DNA from: Asticcacaulis sp. AND118
Lineage (GTDB): Bacteria; Pseudomonadota; Alphaproteobacteria; Caulobacterales; Caulobacteraceae
Assembly: GCF_020535245.1 (NCBI RefSeq)
Contig: NZ_CP084910.1
Span: forward strand, 2,332,501 to 2,396,500
Direction: 5' to 3'
Length of the DNA: 64,000 nucleotides
Both the position numbers and the translations under genes were made by a program. Position 1 is the first letter of the stretch, and each line of letters opens with the position of its first letter. Below the pieces are notes generated by a model. That model had not been told where the DNA came from and did not search any database. It was given only the letters and a program-made list of their open reading frames with translations. Of the stretch, positions 51,754-60,587 are shown piece after piece.

Positions 51754-52830
51754 ATGAAATCTGTACGCAGCCTGCTGGCAGCCCTTTCCCTTTTCCTCGC
51801 GTCTCCCGTCTTGGCTGACGAATGGCCGACTGCCCCCGCCGCCGCGGCGAAACTCGACGCCGCAAAACTCGCGGCCATGGAAACCGCCATCAAGGCCGGT
51901 GAGTTCCAAAAGGTGACCAGCGTGCTGATCGCCCGCAACGGCAAGCTGGTCTTCGAGGGCTATTATGATGACGGTGGCGCGGAGGCGCTGCGCAATACCC
52001 GCTCGGTCACCAAAACGATCACGGGAATGCTGGCCGGCGCGGCGGTGGCGCAGGGCCGCCTAAGCCTGACCACGCCGATCGCCCCCTTCTTCAAAGACAA
52101 GATGCCCTTCGACAATGCCGATCCGCGCAAAGACAGGATCATCGTCGAAGACCTGCTGACCATGAGTTCGCTGCTCGAATGCGACGACCAAAATCAGTTT
52201 TCGCGCGGCAATGAAGAGCGCATGTATCTGATCGAGGACTGGGTGAAATTCTACCTCGACCTGCCGATCAAGGGCTTCGCGGCATGGAACCCGAAGCCGG
52301 AGGCCTCGCCCTACGGCCGCGCCTTCAGCTATTGCACCGCCGGGGTCACGACTCTGGGGGCGACCATTGAGCGCGCGACGAAGACGCCACTGGCCGACTA
52401 TGCCGATGCCGTATTGTTCAAGCCGCTGGGCATCGATAAGCGCGAATGGCAATATTCGCCTCTCGGCGTGCCGCAGGGCGGCGGCGGCCTGTCCCTGCGC
52501 AGCCGCGACCTGTTGAAACTGGGGCAGCTTTATGCCGACGGCGGTGTCTGGCAGGGCAAGCGCCTCCTGTCGTCCGACTGGGTGAAGGCAGCGACTACGC
52601 CCCAGGCCCGCCCTGACGAAAACCGCGACTATGGCTACCTGTTGTGGATTTACCCGCTGGGCGGTCATCAGGCCTGGCAGATGGCCGGTTCAGGCGGCAA
52701 CAAGGTGGTGATCATCCCCGACCTCGGTCTGGTCGTCGTCGTCACCACGACCAATTTCGGCGCGCGCAATCCGCATCAGCTCAGCGACCGCCTGATCGTC
52801 GACTATGTCGTACCCGCCGCACGCCCCTGA
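51754..52830 (+). CDS. Serine hydrolase of the beta-lactamase/penicillin-binding fold
   Basis: A 358-residue exported protein with signal LLAALSLFLASPVLAD. It has the catalytic SxxK motif SVTK (Ser84, Lys87), a tyrosine in FSYCTAG at the YxN place, and a late GSGGNKVV for the KTG-like element. The fold is class C / esterase EstB. The family includes esterases, D-aminopeptidases and carboxypeptidases, so the substrate is open. It starts 17 bases after AraC, so it may be co-transcribed with it. Confidence 0.9.
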   Translation: MKSVRSLLAALSLFLASPVLADEWPTAPAAAAKLDAAKLAAMETAIKAGEFQKVTSVLIARNGKLVFEGYYDDGGAEALRNTRSVTKTITGMLAGAAVAQGRLSLTTPIAPFFKDKMPFDNADPRKDRIIVEDLLTMSSLLECDDQNQFSRGNEERMYLIEDWVKFYLDLPIKGFAAWNPKPEASPYGRAFSYCTAGVTTLGATIERATKTPLADYADAVLFKPLGIDKREWQYSPLGVPQGGGGLSLRSRDLLKLGQLYADGGVWQGKRLLSSDWVKAATTPQARPDENRDYGYLLWIYPLGGHQAWQMAGSGGNKVVIIPDLGLVVVVTTTNFGARNPHQLSDRLIVDYVVPAARP

Positions 52831-52851
52831 TGTCTTCCTGACGGACCGTAG

Positions 52852-53055
52852 GTCGACTTCGCCGCCTCCTGTAATGTGACCCCGTCGCTCAAGATCATCG
52901 CCGAAAAGATCAACCTGACCGACAAGGCGATCGATCAGTATACGGACATCACCACCCAGCGCCCGCTATCCCGCACCAAAAGCGACCGCACCTTCACCGT
53001 CGGCGCGACCTGCGAATTCTATGGACAGAAGAAGCGGTCCAAAGGTCAACGATAA
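52852..53055 (+). pseudogene. TonB-dependent receptor C-terminal fragment
   Basis: An open frame without a start reads VDFAASCNVTPSLKIIAEKI, then NLTDKAIDQYTDITTQRPL and RTFTVGATCEFYGQKKRSKG before a stop. The NLTDxxxDQY motif and the final strand RTFTVGA are the C-terminal hallmark of TonB-dependent receptors. The barrel and plug are missing, so a receptor gene has been lost here. Confidence 0.72.
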
Positions 53056-53200
53056 GCGCCCGAGCCGTTTCAAGCACAGGTTTGAGACGGGCTGATACAT
53101 TTCATGCCACCCTTTATCTTTTCAAACTTATCATTGTGTCGCGACGCACTGCCCCCTATATCCAAAATAGCCCGTATACGGATAATGTGGAGTTTGCGGA

Positions 53201-53647
53201 TTGGACGATCTTCCGGAAGATATGACTGCCGATCAATATGCCGCCCTGCCGTATCGACGCGGCAAAGACGGCGCATTGGAAATTCTGCTGATTACCTCGC
53301 GCGGCAGCGGCCAGTGGATCATCCCCAAGGGTAAGCCCATTGCCGGATTGAGCCCCGCGGAAACCGCCGCTCAGGAAGCTTTCGAAGAAGCCGGCATAAG
53401 GGGCCGGGCCGATCCGGCGTCCATTGGTCGTTTCTCCTACGTCAAGGACGAAGGCCAGGTCAGCGAACGCGAGGTCGCCGCTGTAGATGTCTTTGCGCTC
53501 GAAGTGGAACAGCAACTTACGCTCTGGCCGGAGATGGGCCAGCGACAAATTCTCTGGCTCGACCCTGCCGATGCGGCGGCCGTGATCCAGATCGAGGCTT
53601 TACGCCATATAGTGATCGCATTTGCGGCGGGTTTTCGACGCGCCTGA
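53201..53647 (+). CDS. NUDIX hydrolase
   Basis: A 148-residue NUDIX protein. The box runs GLSPAETAAQEAFEEAG, with Gln where the consensus REUXEE has Arg; the catalytic Glu residues remain. Upstream IIPKGKP is typical of the diadenosine/diphosphoinositol polyphosphate group. It may hydrolyse nucleoside or inositol polyphosphates. A TTG start with GGAG eight bases upstream is used; the in-frame ATG at 53222 is an alternative. Confidence 0.87.
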   Translation: MDDLPEDMTADQYAALPYRRGKDGALEILLITSRGSGQWIIPKGKPIAGLSPAETAAQEAFEEAGIRGRADPASIGRFSYVKDEGQVSEREVAAVDVFALEVEQQLTLWPEMGQRQILWLDPADAAAVIQIEALRHIVIAFAAGFRRA

Positions 53648-53778
53648 CGCAGGACACGGCAAGTCTGGTTGTGGATAGAGGCCTCATCCAAATTTAGCAT
53701 ATATATATTATAAATATTGACGACCGTCCTGTGCTGACCGATAAGAGAGCAAAACCACAAAATCCATGGGGATGGAAA

Positions 53779-55218
53779 ATGGTCATGCTTGGCTCATCGG
53801 CAGACACGACGCAGGAGGGCGACAAGACGCCCGCAAAGCTCAATCTGGCCTATATCTGGATGATTTCCGCCGTGGCGGCGCTGGGCGGACTGCTGTTCGG
53901 CTATGACTGGGTTGTGGTCGGCGGTGCCAAGCCCTTCTACGAGGCCTACTTCCACTTGACGTCCGAAGCCATGATCGGCTGGGCCAATAGCTGCGCGCTT
54001 CTGGGCTGTCTGGTCGGATCGATCGTCGCGGGCCTGTTGTCGGATCGTTTCGGGCGCAAGCCGTTACTGATCCTGTCGGCCTTTCTGTTCGGGTCTTCGT
54101 CGATCCTGACCGGCTGGGCGACCTCCTTCGATCTGTTCATCGTCTGGCGCATTCTGGGCGGGGTCGCCATCGGCATGGCCTCGAACGTGTCTCCAACCTA
54201 CATAGCCGAGGTCGCGCCGCCGGCGTGGCGCGGGCGTCTGGTGACCCTCAACCAGTTGACGCTGGTCGTCGGCATTCTGGGGGCGCAGATCGTCAACCTG
54301 CTGATCGCCGGCTCCGGCACGCAGGCCGAGACGATCGAGGCCCTGCGCGCTTCCTGGGTGGGACAACTCGGCTGGCGCTGGATGTTCACGGCCGTCGCCG
54401 TGCCCTCGGTCGTCTTCCTGCTTCTGGCCTTCTTCGTGCCGGAAAGCCCGCGCTGGCTGGTCAAGGCGGGCAAGGCCGCGCAGGCGAAGGCTGTCTTCGC
54501 CCGCATCGGCGGGGACGCCTATGCCGAGGCGCAGGCTCAGGACGTCGCGCAGAGCCTGCGTCGCGAAGCTTCGGGTCAGGCCGACTGGCGCGAACTGTTC
54601 AAGCCCGCCGTCTTCGCGGTGCTGCTGATGGGGATCGGGCTGGCTGTGCTTCAGCAATGGAGCGGCACCAATGTCATCTTCAACTATGCCGAAGAAATCT
54701 ACCGCGGCGCGGGCTACGACCTCAGCGGCATCATGTTCAACATCGTCATCACCGGGGCGATCAATCTGATCTTCACGCTGGTGGCGACGGCCTTTGTCGA
54801 TCGGGCCGGGCGTCGCGCCCTGATGCTGTGGGGCGCAGGCGGCATGGCGATCATCCATGCGCTGCTGGGCGGGGCCTTCTTCATGGGCCTGACCGGGCCG
54901 CTGGTGCTGGGCCTGACTCTGGCGGTGATCGCACTCTACGCCATGTCGCTGGCGCCGATCACCTGGGTGCTGTTGTCGGAAATCTTCCCGACCCGGGTGC
55001 GCGGACTGGCCATGTCGGTGTCGGTCTCGGCCCTGTGGATCGCCTGTTTCGGCGTGACCTTCACCTTCCCGCTGATGAACAAGGCGCTGGGGGCGGCCGG
55101 CACCTTCTGGGTCTACGGCCTGTTCTGCATGATCGGTTTCGCCCTCATCGCGCGCTTCGTGCCGGAAACCAAGGGCAAGTCGCTCGAAGAGATTGAAACC
55201 CAACTCGGCGCTCAATAG
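53779..55218 (+). CDS. MFS sugar porter
   Basis: About 479 residues with twelve hydrophobic segments. Sugar-porter signatures include GLLFGYDWVVVGGA, DRFGRKPLLILSAFLF (the RxGR motif), PESPRWLVKAGK, QQWSGTNVIFNYAEEIYRG, DRAGRRALMLWGAGGMA, and PETKGKSLEEIE near the C-terminus. It imports hexoses or pentoses with protons; galactose is inferred from the dgoD gene in the same operon. The start is placed at the ATG at 53779; the upstream region near 53700 is very AT-rich. Confidence 0.92.
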   Translation: MVMLGSSADTTQEGDKTPAKLNLAYIWMISAVAALGGLLFGYDWVVVGGAKPFYEAYFHLTSEAMIGWANSCALLGCLVGSIVAGLLSDRFGRKPLLILSAFLFGSSSILTGWATSFDLFIVWRILGGVAIGMASNVSPTYIAEVAPPAWRGRLVTLNQLTLVVGILGAQIVNLLIAGSGTQAETIEALRASWVGQLGWRWMFTAVAVPSVVFLLLAFFVPESPRWLVKAGKAAQAKAVFARIGGDAYAEAQAQDVAQSLRREASGQADWRELFKPAVFAVLLMGIGLAVLQQWSGTNVIFNYAEEIYRGAGYDLSGIMFNIVITGAINLIFTLVATAFVDRAGRRALMLWGAGGMAIIHALLGGAFFMGLTGPLVLGLTLAVIALYAMSLAPITWVLLSEIFPTRVRGLAMSVSVSALWIACFGVTFTFPLMNKALGAAGTFWVYGLFCMIGFALIARFVPETKGKSLEEIETQLGAQ

Positions 55219-55249
55219 GGGTAGCGGTTGAATAGGGGCAGGAGGCGAC

Positions 55250-55999
55250 ATGGCGGCATCGAGCATCGAATCTTTCCCCCAAGTGGGCGCGTCGACCGGC
55301 AATATCACCCGGTCGATCGTTCAGTCGCTGGGGGTAGCTATCGTCACCGGGCAGTACGACGGCAAGGTCTTCCCGACCGAGAAGGCGCTATCGGCACAGT
55401 TTTCCGCCGCGCGCACCATCGTGCGTGAAGCTGTTAAGATGCTGTCGGCCAAGGGGCTGATCACCTCCCGCCCGCGTCAGGGTATCCGTATCGCAACGGA
55501 AGACGACTGGAACCTGTTCGATCCCGACGTGCTGAACTGGTTGCTGGAGCGCCGCCTGTCGCCGGAACTGCTGCTCGATTTCATGGAGATGCGGCTGGCG
55601 GTCGAACCGGCGGCGGCAGCACTGGCGGCCAGTCAGGCCAATGCGGCACAGATGGAGACCATCCGTCAGGCGATCGCGCGCATGTACGCCGCCGAACGCG
55701 GCGAGGATAACGGTCTGGCGGCGGATATCGCTTTTCACGTCGCGGTGCTCGACGCCAGCGGCAACCGCTTCCTCAGGCAGATGCGGGTGATGATCGCCAC
55801 CGCCCTGGCCATCAGCATCCGCTACACCAACCGCATCAAGGGCCGTCAGGCCAGCGCGGCGGACCATGCCCGCGTCGCTGACGCCATCGCGGACGGCGAC
55901 GCCGCGCGTGCCCGCGAAACCATGCAGTGGCTGCTGGAAGGCGCGCTGCAACTGGTCAAGAGCCAGATCACCAAACTTCAATCCTCCGTTTCCGTCTGA
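55250..55999 (+). CDS. GntR/FadR-family regulator
   Basis: 249 residues. The wHTH domain contains KVFPTEKALSAQFSAARTIV and REAVKMLSAKGLITSRPRQG. The FCD all-helical domain carries FMEMRLAVEPAAAALAASQA, DIAFHVAVLDASGNRFL and the metal-ligand-like ADHARVADAIADGD. This is the DgoR/galactonate group architecture. It probably represses the operon in which it lies, with a sugar acid as inducer. Confidence 0.9.
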   Translation: MAASSIESFPQVGASTGNITRSIVQSLGVAIVTGQYDGKVFPTEKALSAQFSAARTIVREAVKMLSAKGLITSRPRQGIRIATEDDWNLFDPDVLNWLLERRLSPELLLDFMEMRLAVEPAAAALAASQANAAQMETIRQAIARMYAAERGEDNGLAADIAFHVAVLDASGNRFLRQMRVMIATALAISIRYTNRIKGRQASAADHARVADAIADGDAARARETMQWLLEGALQLVKSQITKLQSSVSV

Positions 56000-56005
56000 G
56001 TCCCC

Positions 56006-57157
56006 ATGCTGTCATCACCCATCGCCAGGATCGAAACCTTCCCCGTGCCGCCGCGCTGGCTGTTCGTGCGCGTCGAAACCGAAGACGGCCGCGTCGGCTG
56101 GGGCGAGGCCTCGCTGGAAGGCCATACCGAAGCGGTCGAAGGCGCGTTCGCGTCGCTGCGCGACCGGTTCATCGGGAAAGATCCCGAACGCATCGAGGAT
56201 GTGTGGCAGACCGCCTATCGTCTGGGCTTCTATCGCGGCGGGCCGGTCCTGATGTCGGCCATTTCCGGTCTCGATCAGGCCCTTTGGGACCTGAAAGGCA
56301 AGGCGCTGGGCGTGCCGGTACATCAGTTGCTGGGCGGACGCGTGCGTGACTTCGTGCCGGTCTATGCGTGGATCGGCGGCGACCGTCCGTCCGACGTCGT
56401 CGACGCCGCGCGCGTGCGCAAGGCACAGGGCTTCAATTGCGTCAAGATGAACGGCACCGAGGAGATGGGCTGGCTCGACAGCCCCCGCGCGCTGGACGCC
56501 ACGGTCAGCCGCCTCGAAGCCGTCAAGGCCGAGGGGATGGATGCAGGCCTCGACTTCCACGGCCGGGTGCACAAGCCGATGGCCAAGCAACTGGCGCGCG
56601 CGCTGGAACCGCTGAGACCTCTGTTCATCGAGGAGCCGCTGCTCAGCGAGCATCCGGAAGCCATCGAGCAGCTGTCGAAGCTGACCACCATCCCCATTGC
56701 CCTGGGCGAACGCCTCTACAGTCGCTGGGACATCAAGCCGTTCCTCCAAGCGGCCTCGGTCGATATTCTTCAGCCCGATCTCAGCCATGCCGGCGGTATT
56801 TCCGAAGTGCGGCGCATGGCGGCGATGGCCGAAGCCTATGACGTGGCCATCGCCCCCCACTGCCCACTGGGGCCGATCGCGCTGGCCGCCTGTATGCAGG
56901 TGGCGCTGTCTACGCCCAACTTCGTCATTCAGGAAATGTCGCTGGGCATTCATTACAATACCGGCGGGCATGACCTGCTGAGCTACATGACCAATCCCGA
57001 AATCTTCGACGTGAAGGACGGGATGGTCGCCGCCCTGACCGGGCCGGGGCTTGGGGTCGAAATCGATGAAGAGAAGGTCCGGCGCCTGAGCCAGGATTGC
57101 CCGCCGTGGCGCAACCCGGTCTGGCGCGGTCCGGACGGTTTCGTGAGGGAGTGGTGA
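56006..57157 (+). CDS. dgoD: D-galactonate dehydratase
   Basis: An enolase-superfamily (mandelate racemase group) enzyme removing water from D-galactonate to give 2-keto-3-deoxygalactonate. The 383-residue sequence has WGEASLEGHTEAVEGA, GGPVLMSAISGLDQALWDLK, VKMNGTEEMG, LDFHGRVHKPMAKQL, PLFIEEPLLSEH, IALGERLYSRWDIKPFL, LQPDLSHAGGISEVRRMA and IAPHCPLGPIALAAC. Metal ligands and the His bases are in the order seen in DgoD. The SDR gene overlaps its stop codon. Confidence 0.95.
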   Translation: MLSSPIARIETFPVPPRWLFVRVETEDGRVGWGEASLEGHTEAVEGAFASLRDRFIGKDPERIEDVWQTAYRLGFYRGGPVLMSAISGLDQALWDLKGKALGVPVHQLLGGRVRDFVPVYAWIGGDRPSDVVDAARVRKAQGFNCVKMNGTEEMGWLDSPRALDATVSRLEAVKAEGMDAGLDFHGRVHKPMAKQLARALEPLRPLFIEEPLLSEHPEAIEQLSKLTTIPIALGERLYSRWDIKPFLQAASVDILQPDLSHAGGISEVRRMAAMAEAYDVAIAPHCPLGPIALAACMQVALSTPNFVIQEMSLGIHYNTGGHDLLSYMTNPEIFDVKDGMVAALTGPGLGVEIDEEKVRRLSQDCPPWRNPVWRGPDGFVREW

Positions 57158-57876
57158 TGCGCTTTTCCGGGAAGACGGTTCTGATCACCGGCGCGGCCAG
57201 CGGCATCGGGCTGGCGACGGCGCACTATCTGGCGAGAGAGGGCGCGCAACTGGCGCTGATCGACCGCAATGCCGAAGCGCTTGAGGCTGCAGCGGCCGAA
57301 CTGAACGCACTGGCCCTGCCCGGCGACGTGTCGGATGAGGTGGCGCTGAAAGCGGCCTACGATACGGCGCTGGTCCGTTTCGGCTACATAGACGGTGTGG
57401 TCAATGTTGCGGGCACGATGATCTACAAGCCGCTGGACGAACTGACCGGCGACGACTGGCATCGGCTGATGTCGATCAACTTCTACGCCGCCGCGCACCT
57501 GACCCAACGCGCCTTCGCCACCATGAACCGGGGCGGCAGCCTCGTCTTCGTCGGCAGCATCCACACGCACCAGACCTCGCCTCTGGTCGCGCCCTATGCT
57601 GCGGCCAAGGCCGCCCTGTCGTCGCTGGCGCGCACGGCGTCGATCGAAGGCAAGACAAAGGGCATTCGAGCCAATGCCGTCCTGCCGGGGGCCATCGACA
57701 CGCCCATGCTGCGCGAAAGCCCGAATATCAAATCAGGGGCCGAGATTATCGATCCAGCCGACATCGGACAGCCCGAAGACATTGCTGCGGCCGTGGCCTT
57801 CCTGCTTAGCGACGAAGCCCGGTTTGTCACCGGGGCCTCGATGGTGGTCGACGGCGGACGGCTGGCGAAGCTGTGA
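57157..57876 (+). CDS. SDR oxidoreductase, possible D-galactose 1-dehydrogenase
   Basis: 239 residues, classical SDR: TVLITGAASGIGLATA, VNVAGTM (the NNAG place reads NVAG), VGSIHTHQT with the catalytic Ser, YAAAKAALSSLAR for Tyr/Lys and GAIDTPM. It shares TGATG with the dgoD stop, so it is translationally coupled. Position beside dgoD fits oxidation of galactose to the lactone (De Ley-Doudoroff type route), but the substrate is inferred. Kinase and aldolase steps of the route are not in this window. Confidence 0.85.
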   Translation: MRFSGKTVLITGAASGIGLATAHYLAREGAQLALIDRNAEALEAAAAELNALALPGDVSDEVALKAAYDTALVRFGYIDGVVNVAGTMIYKPLDELTGDDWHRLMSINFYAAAHLTQRAFATMNRGGSLVFVGSIHTHQTSPLVAPYAAAKAALSSLARTASIEGKTKGIRANAVLPGAIDTPMLRESPNIKSGAEIIDPADIGQPEDIAAAVAFLLSDEARFVTGASMVVDGGRLAKL

Positions 57877-57882
57877 CCTTAT

Positions 57883-57894
57883 TCGTGATCACGA
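57883..57894. promoter_or_regulatory. 12-bp perfect palindrome after the sugar operon
   Basis: TCGTGATCACGA lies just after the SDR stop. Its role is unknown; it could be an operator or part of a terminator-like structure. Confidence 0.4.
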
Positions 57895-57963
57895 TTAACG
57901 ACCCATCCCATTGAAATAATATCGTTTTTTGGAAGTCAAAAAAAAGAGACCAAATATCCACCC

Positions 57964-58006
57964 CTGATTGCAAATTGCTAACCTATCGGCGTTATACTGC
58001 AATCAG
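57964..58006 (+). promoter_or_regulatory. Promoter with inverted repeat before the 163-aa gene
   Basis: CTGATTGCA (57964-57972) and TGCAATCAG (57998-58006) flank a TATACT -10-like hexamer at 57993. The CAGGAGGA ribosome site overlaps the right arm. Confidence 0.5.
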
Positions 58007-58014
58007 GAGGACTC

Positions 58015-58506
58015 ATGCACCGCCCCCCGCCGGAACGTCTGATCTTTATGGCCAACGCCGATCTGCGCGTTATGGTCATACGCCCGGTCGGCTACCTGCA
58101 GCCCGGCGAGGTCATGGACAGCCTGTTCGAGCAGATGGCGCAGCTCGATCAGCCCTGGCAATATAACCGCCTGATCGATGTGCGCCGGTACGAAAACGAA
58201 TTCAGCGCGCAGGACATGGATGTGCTGGCGCGGCGCTGGCGGCAGGTGCGCGGCGTAAACCGCTCCTTCGCCCACGTCGCCATCGTCAAGCCGAACCATT
58301 GCCACCGCCGCCATGAGGCCGGGCCCCTGCTCGGCTTTCCCGATGAGACGATCTGCCGCTTCACCAGCTACGCCGACGCCTTCAATTGGCTGACGGCCGC
58401 CGACCGCCACGCCTTCCTGTCAGCGATTGCCGGATCAGGCCCGAAACAGACGACTGTTACGCCACGCCGCCGGGCGCAGCCGCTACCGGATATCGCCATA
58501 GGCTAG
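58015..58506 (+). CDS. Hypothetical 163-aa protein (possible STAS/SpoIIAA-like fold)
   Basis: Not confidently recognised. The sequence MVIRPVGYLQPGEVMDSLFE, QYNRLIDVRRYENEFSAQDM, FAHVAIVKPN and FPDETICRFTSYADAFNWL gives alternating strands and helices like small STAS/SpoIIAA-like proteins of alphaproteobacteria that often occur near signalling genes. The start has a strong AGGAGGA site. Its TAG stop codon is supplied by the CTAG end of repeat copy 3. Confidence 0.65.
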   Translation: MHRPPPERLIFMANADLRVMVIRPVGYLQPGEVMDSLFEQMAQLDQPWQYNRLIDVRRYENEFSAQDMDVLARRWRQVRGVNRSFAHVAIVKPNHCHRRHEAGPLLGFPDETICRFTSYADAFNWLTAADRHAFLSAIAGSGPKQTTVTPRRRAQPLPDIAIG

Positions 58507-58609
58507 AGCGCAATCCGATAAAGTGGGCACCCCCTTTTCGGAAAAATTGCGCGACCACTCAAAAACTGAGAGCGAGATGATGTTTCCACTTTAAATCATC
58601 TCGCTCTAG
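58503..58609 (-). repeat. Dispersed CTAG-ended intergenic repeat, copy 3
   Basis: A reverse-oriented near-copy of 24033-24138: CTAGAGCGCAATCCGATAAAG at the left and the AGAGCGAGATGAT / ATCATCTCGCTCT stem at the right. It supplies the stop codon of the 163-aa gene. The conserved core TTTTCGGAAAAATTGCGCGA also matches. Confidence 0.9.
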
Positions 58610-58683
58610 ATCCGCCTCGTTTCCCGATGACAGGATGAACGGCGATGTGTCGCGGCGCTTCCGCACGGCAGTCCTTGAGCGGA

Positions 58684-59430
58684 TCACCAAACCGCTGCGG
58701 GTGTACCCAGATGCGCTTGCACCCGCTGATAGACGTCGGTGACGACGAAGGGCTTGGTGATATAGTCGAGCGCCCCGGCGGCCCGACCGCGCGCCTGATC
58801 CGCCTCGCCGTCGCTGGCCGTTATCATGATTATGCGCATAGACGGATTGCGGCGCACGTCGAGCCGTTCCAGCAGGGTCAGACCGGTGATAGAGCCCGGC
58901 ATGATGTCATCCAGAAGGACCAGGTCAGGACGGTGGCGCACGATCGCCTCCTGCGCCTCGTCGGCGTCGACGGCGGTCAGGATGCGCGCCTCGTCCATGA
59001 ACAGGTCGCTGAGCAATTCGCGGATGGTTACGTCGTCATCGACGATCAGCAGTAAGGGCCGCTTTTCACCCGGCGTCGGCTCCGGCGGTGGCGGCAGAAC
59101 CGAGGGCCGGCGACCGAAACGCACTTCCGCGGCGGGCGCAGCGGCGGCGATGGTCTGATCGCAGACCCAGATCAGCTTCGAGACCAGCACCGTAACGCGA
59201 TGACGGCTGGCGTCGTCGGTTTCGTGCATCAGGTCGTGCAGTTCGCGCGAAATTTCGGACACAACGGCGTAGCCGTGGCTGCCCGCGCTGCCCATCAGGC
59301 GATTGAGCGCCATATGAATCAGGGCATAGGTGTCCGTGCAACTCCACAGCACGGCCATATCATGGGCGTGGCGCAGTTCGTCGCGCGCGCGCTTCAGATT
59401 GCTCAGATAGCGAGCCTTGAGGTTTTCCAT
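58684..59430 (-). CDS. Receiver protein with N-terminal degenerate Hpt-like domain
   Basis: 248 residues. Residues 15-75 resemble an Hpt helix bundle, but at the phospho-histidine place the motif is ALNRLMGSAGSHGY, so Asn43 replaces His. A proline-rich linker (LPPPPEPTPGEKRP) leads to a receiver with IVDDD (130-133), phospho-acceptor Asp174 in DLVLLDDIMPG, and IMITASDG plus ALDYITKPF. It probably accepts or titrates phosphate in the adjoining phosphorelay. The ATG at 59430 follows AGAGG; the longer frame upstream is not favoured. It is divergent from the kinase gene. Confidence 0.83.
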   Translation of the reverse strand: MENLKARYLSNLKRARDELRHAHDMAVLWSCTDTYALIHMALNRLMGSAGSHGYAVVSEISRELHDLMHETDDASRHRVTVLVSKLIWVCDQTIAAAAPAAEVRFGRRPSVLPPPPEPTPGEKRPLLLIVDDDVTIRELLSDLFMDEARILTAVDADEAQEAIVRHRPDLVLLDDIMPGSITGLTLLERLDVRRNPSMRIIMITASDGEADQARGRAAGALDYITKPFVVTDVYQRVQAHLGTPAAVW

Positions 59431-59618
59431 CCGCGCCTCTGTCCCTTTAGACCGGTGGCTTAGACCTCTTTTATACACAGCCATCTTGAATGATTCATTA
59501 ATTCGAGAACAACGTTCTGCGTTAGGACCAAATTAAGCAATACGGTAGAATATCGCCATACGTGTGCAGACTTTCGGATTACGAGTACCTCGGGGCAAGA
59601 CTGAAACAATCGGCTAGC

Positions 59619-59649
59619 GCGGCGTTAAAGCTATAAAAATCAACGCCGC
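59619..59649. repeat. 8-bp stem inverted repeat upstream of the kinase gene
   Basis: GCGGCGTT (59619-59626) and AACGCCGC (59642-59649) lie 33 bases upstream of the histidine kinase ATG, in a 250-bp divergent region without other genes. It could be a 5'-UTR hairpin or an operator. Confidence 0.4.
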
Positions 59650-59681
59650 CCGAACTTTCACAAAGGTTACGCGGGTGGACT

Positions 59682-60587
59682 ATGTATCAAGAAATATGCG
59701 CGAGCACCGCGCCCCAAACCGGGCACGGCACGGCGCCGGACGCGCGTGACGACTCCGGTTCGCGCATTCACGACTACGTCGAGCAACTTTGTCGCAGCAA
59801 TCAGGCGCTGGACGACTTCGCCTATCTGGTGTCGCACGACCTGAAGGAGCCCCTACGCGGTCTGTCGCAGAACGCCTGCTTCCTGCTTGAAGACTATGCC
59901 GACGTACTGGACGAGACCGGCCGCCGCCGGCTGAGCCGCATGGATTATCTGTGCCGGCGCATGGAACGGCTGATCGACGACCTGATGCAGTTCTCGCGTC
60001 TGGACCGGCAGGCGCTGGCCGTGCAGCCCGCCGACCTTAACGCCGTCATCGCCGACATCGTCCTGATGCTGGAAACCACCCTGCATGAGCGTCAGGCGGT
60101 GGTCGTGACGCCGCGTCCCCTGCCCGTCGTCACCTGCGACGTATCGCGCGTCACCGAAGTCTTCCGCAATCTCATCACCAATGCCGTCAAATATAACCGC
60201 AGCCCCGCCGCCCGCGTCGAAATCGGCTGTATCGAAGACGCCGCTCCCCCCATATTCTATGTGCGCGACAACGGCATCGGCATAGACAGACGCTATTTCG
60301 ACGACATCTTCCGCCTGTTCCGCCGTCTCAACGAAGAGGATGAACGCGTGAAGGGTGCGGGCGTCGGCCTGACCTTCGTCAAGAAGATCATCGAGCGCCA
60401 TGACGGGCGCATCTGGCTGGAATCGACGCCCGGCAACGGCACGACCTTTTTCTTCACCCTCGGCGCGGAAGGCGAGGCCGGACCATGCCCTACGCGTCCA
60501 CCCAGACCCTCGCCCGCCCCAAAGAACGCCCGCTGGAGCGCCCCGTTTCCGACTATATCGAGGACCGTTTCGACACCTCTCCGCTGA
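59682..60587 (+). CDS. Sensor histidine kinase (no recognisable sensor domain)
   Basis: 301 residues. HisKA contains SHDLKEPLRGL with His52; the HATPase domain follows with NLITNAVKYN (N box), DNGIGI (G1), GAGVGLTFVKKIIERH (G2) and TFFFTL. The kinase core is bacteriophytochrome-like but has no N-terminal PAS or GAF, only about 30 residues, so it is probably cytoplasmic and receives its signal from a partner. The last 35 residues overlap the downstream gene in another frame, and the two genes overlap by 103 bases. Confidence 0.9.
   Translation: MYQEICASTAPQTGHGTAPDARDDSGSRIHDYVEQLCRSNQALDDFAYLVSHDLKEPLRGLSQNACFLLEDYADVLDETGRRRLSRMDYLCRRMERLIDDLMQFSRLDRQALAVQPADLNAVIADIVLMLETTLHERQAVVVTPRPLPVVTCDVSRVTEVFRNLITNAVKYNRSPAARVEIGCIEDAAPPIFYVRDNGIGIDRRYFDDIFRLFRRLNEEDERVKGAGVGLTFVKKIIERHDGRIWLESTPGNGTTFFFTLGAEGEAGPCPTRPPRPSPAPKNARWSAPFPTISRTVSTPLR

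Noticed and set aside
59517..59527. GAAC-AAC-GTTC upstream of the kinase gene, similar to a LexA site
   Set aside because: The alphaproteobacterial LexA box needs two direct repeats spaced by seven bases; this is an inverted pair spaced by three.
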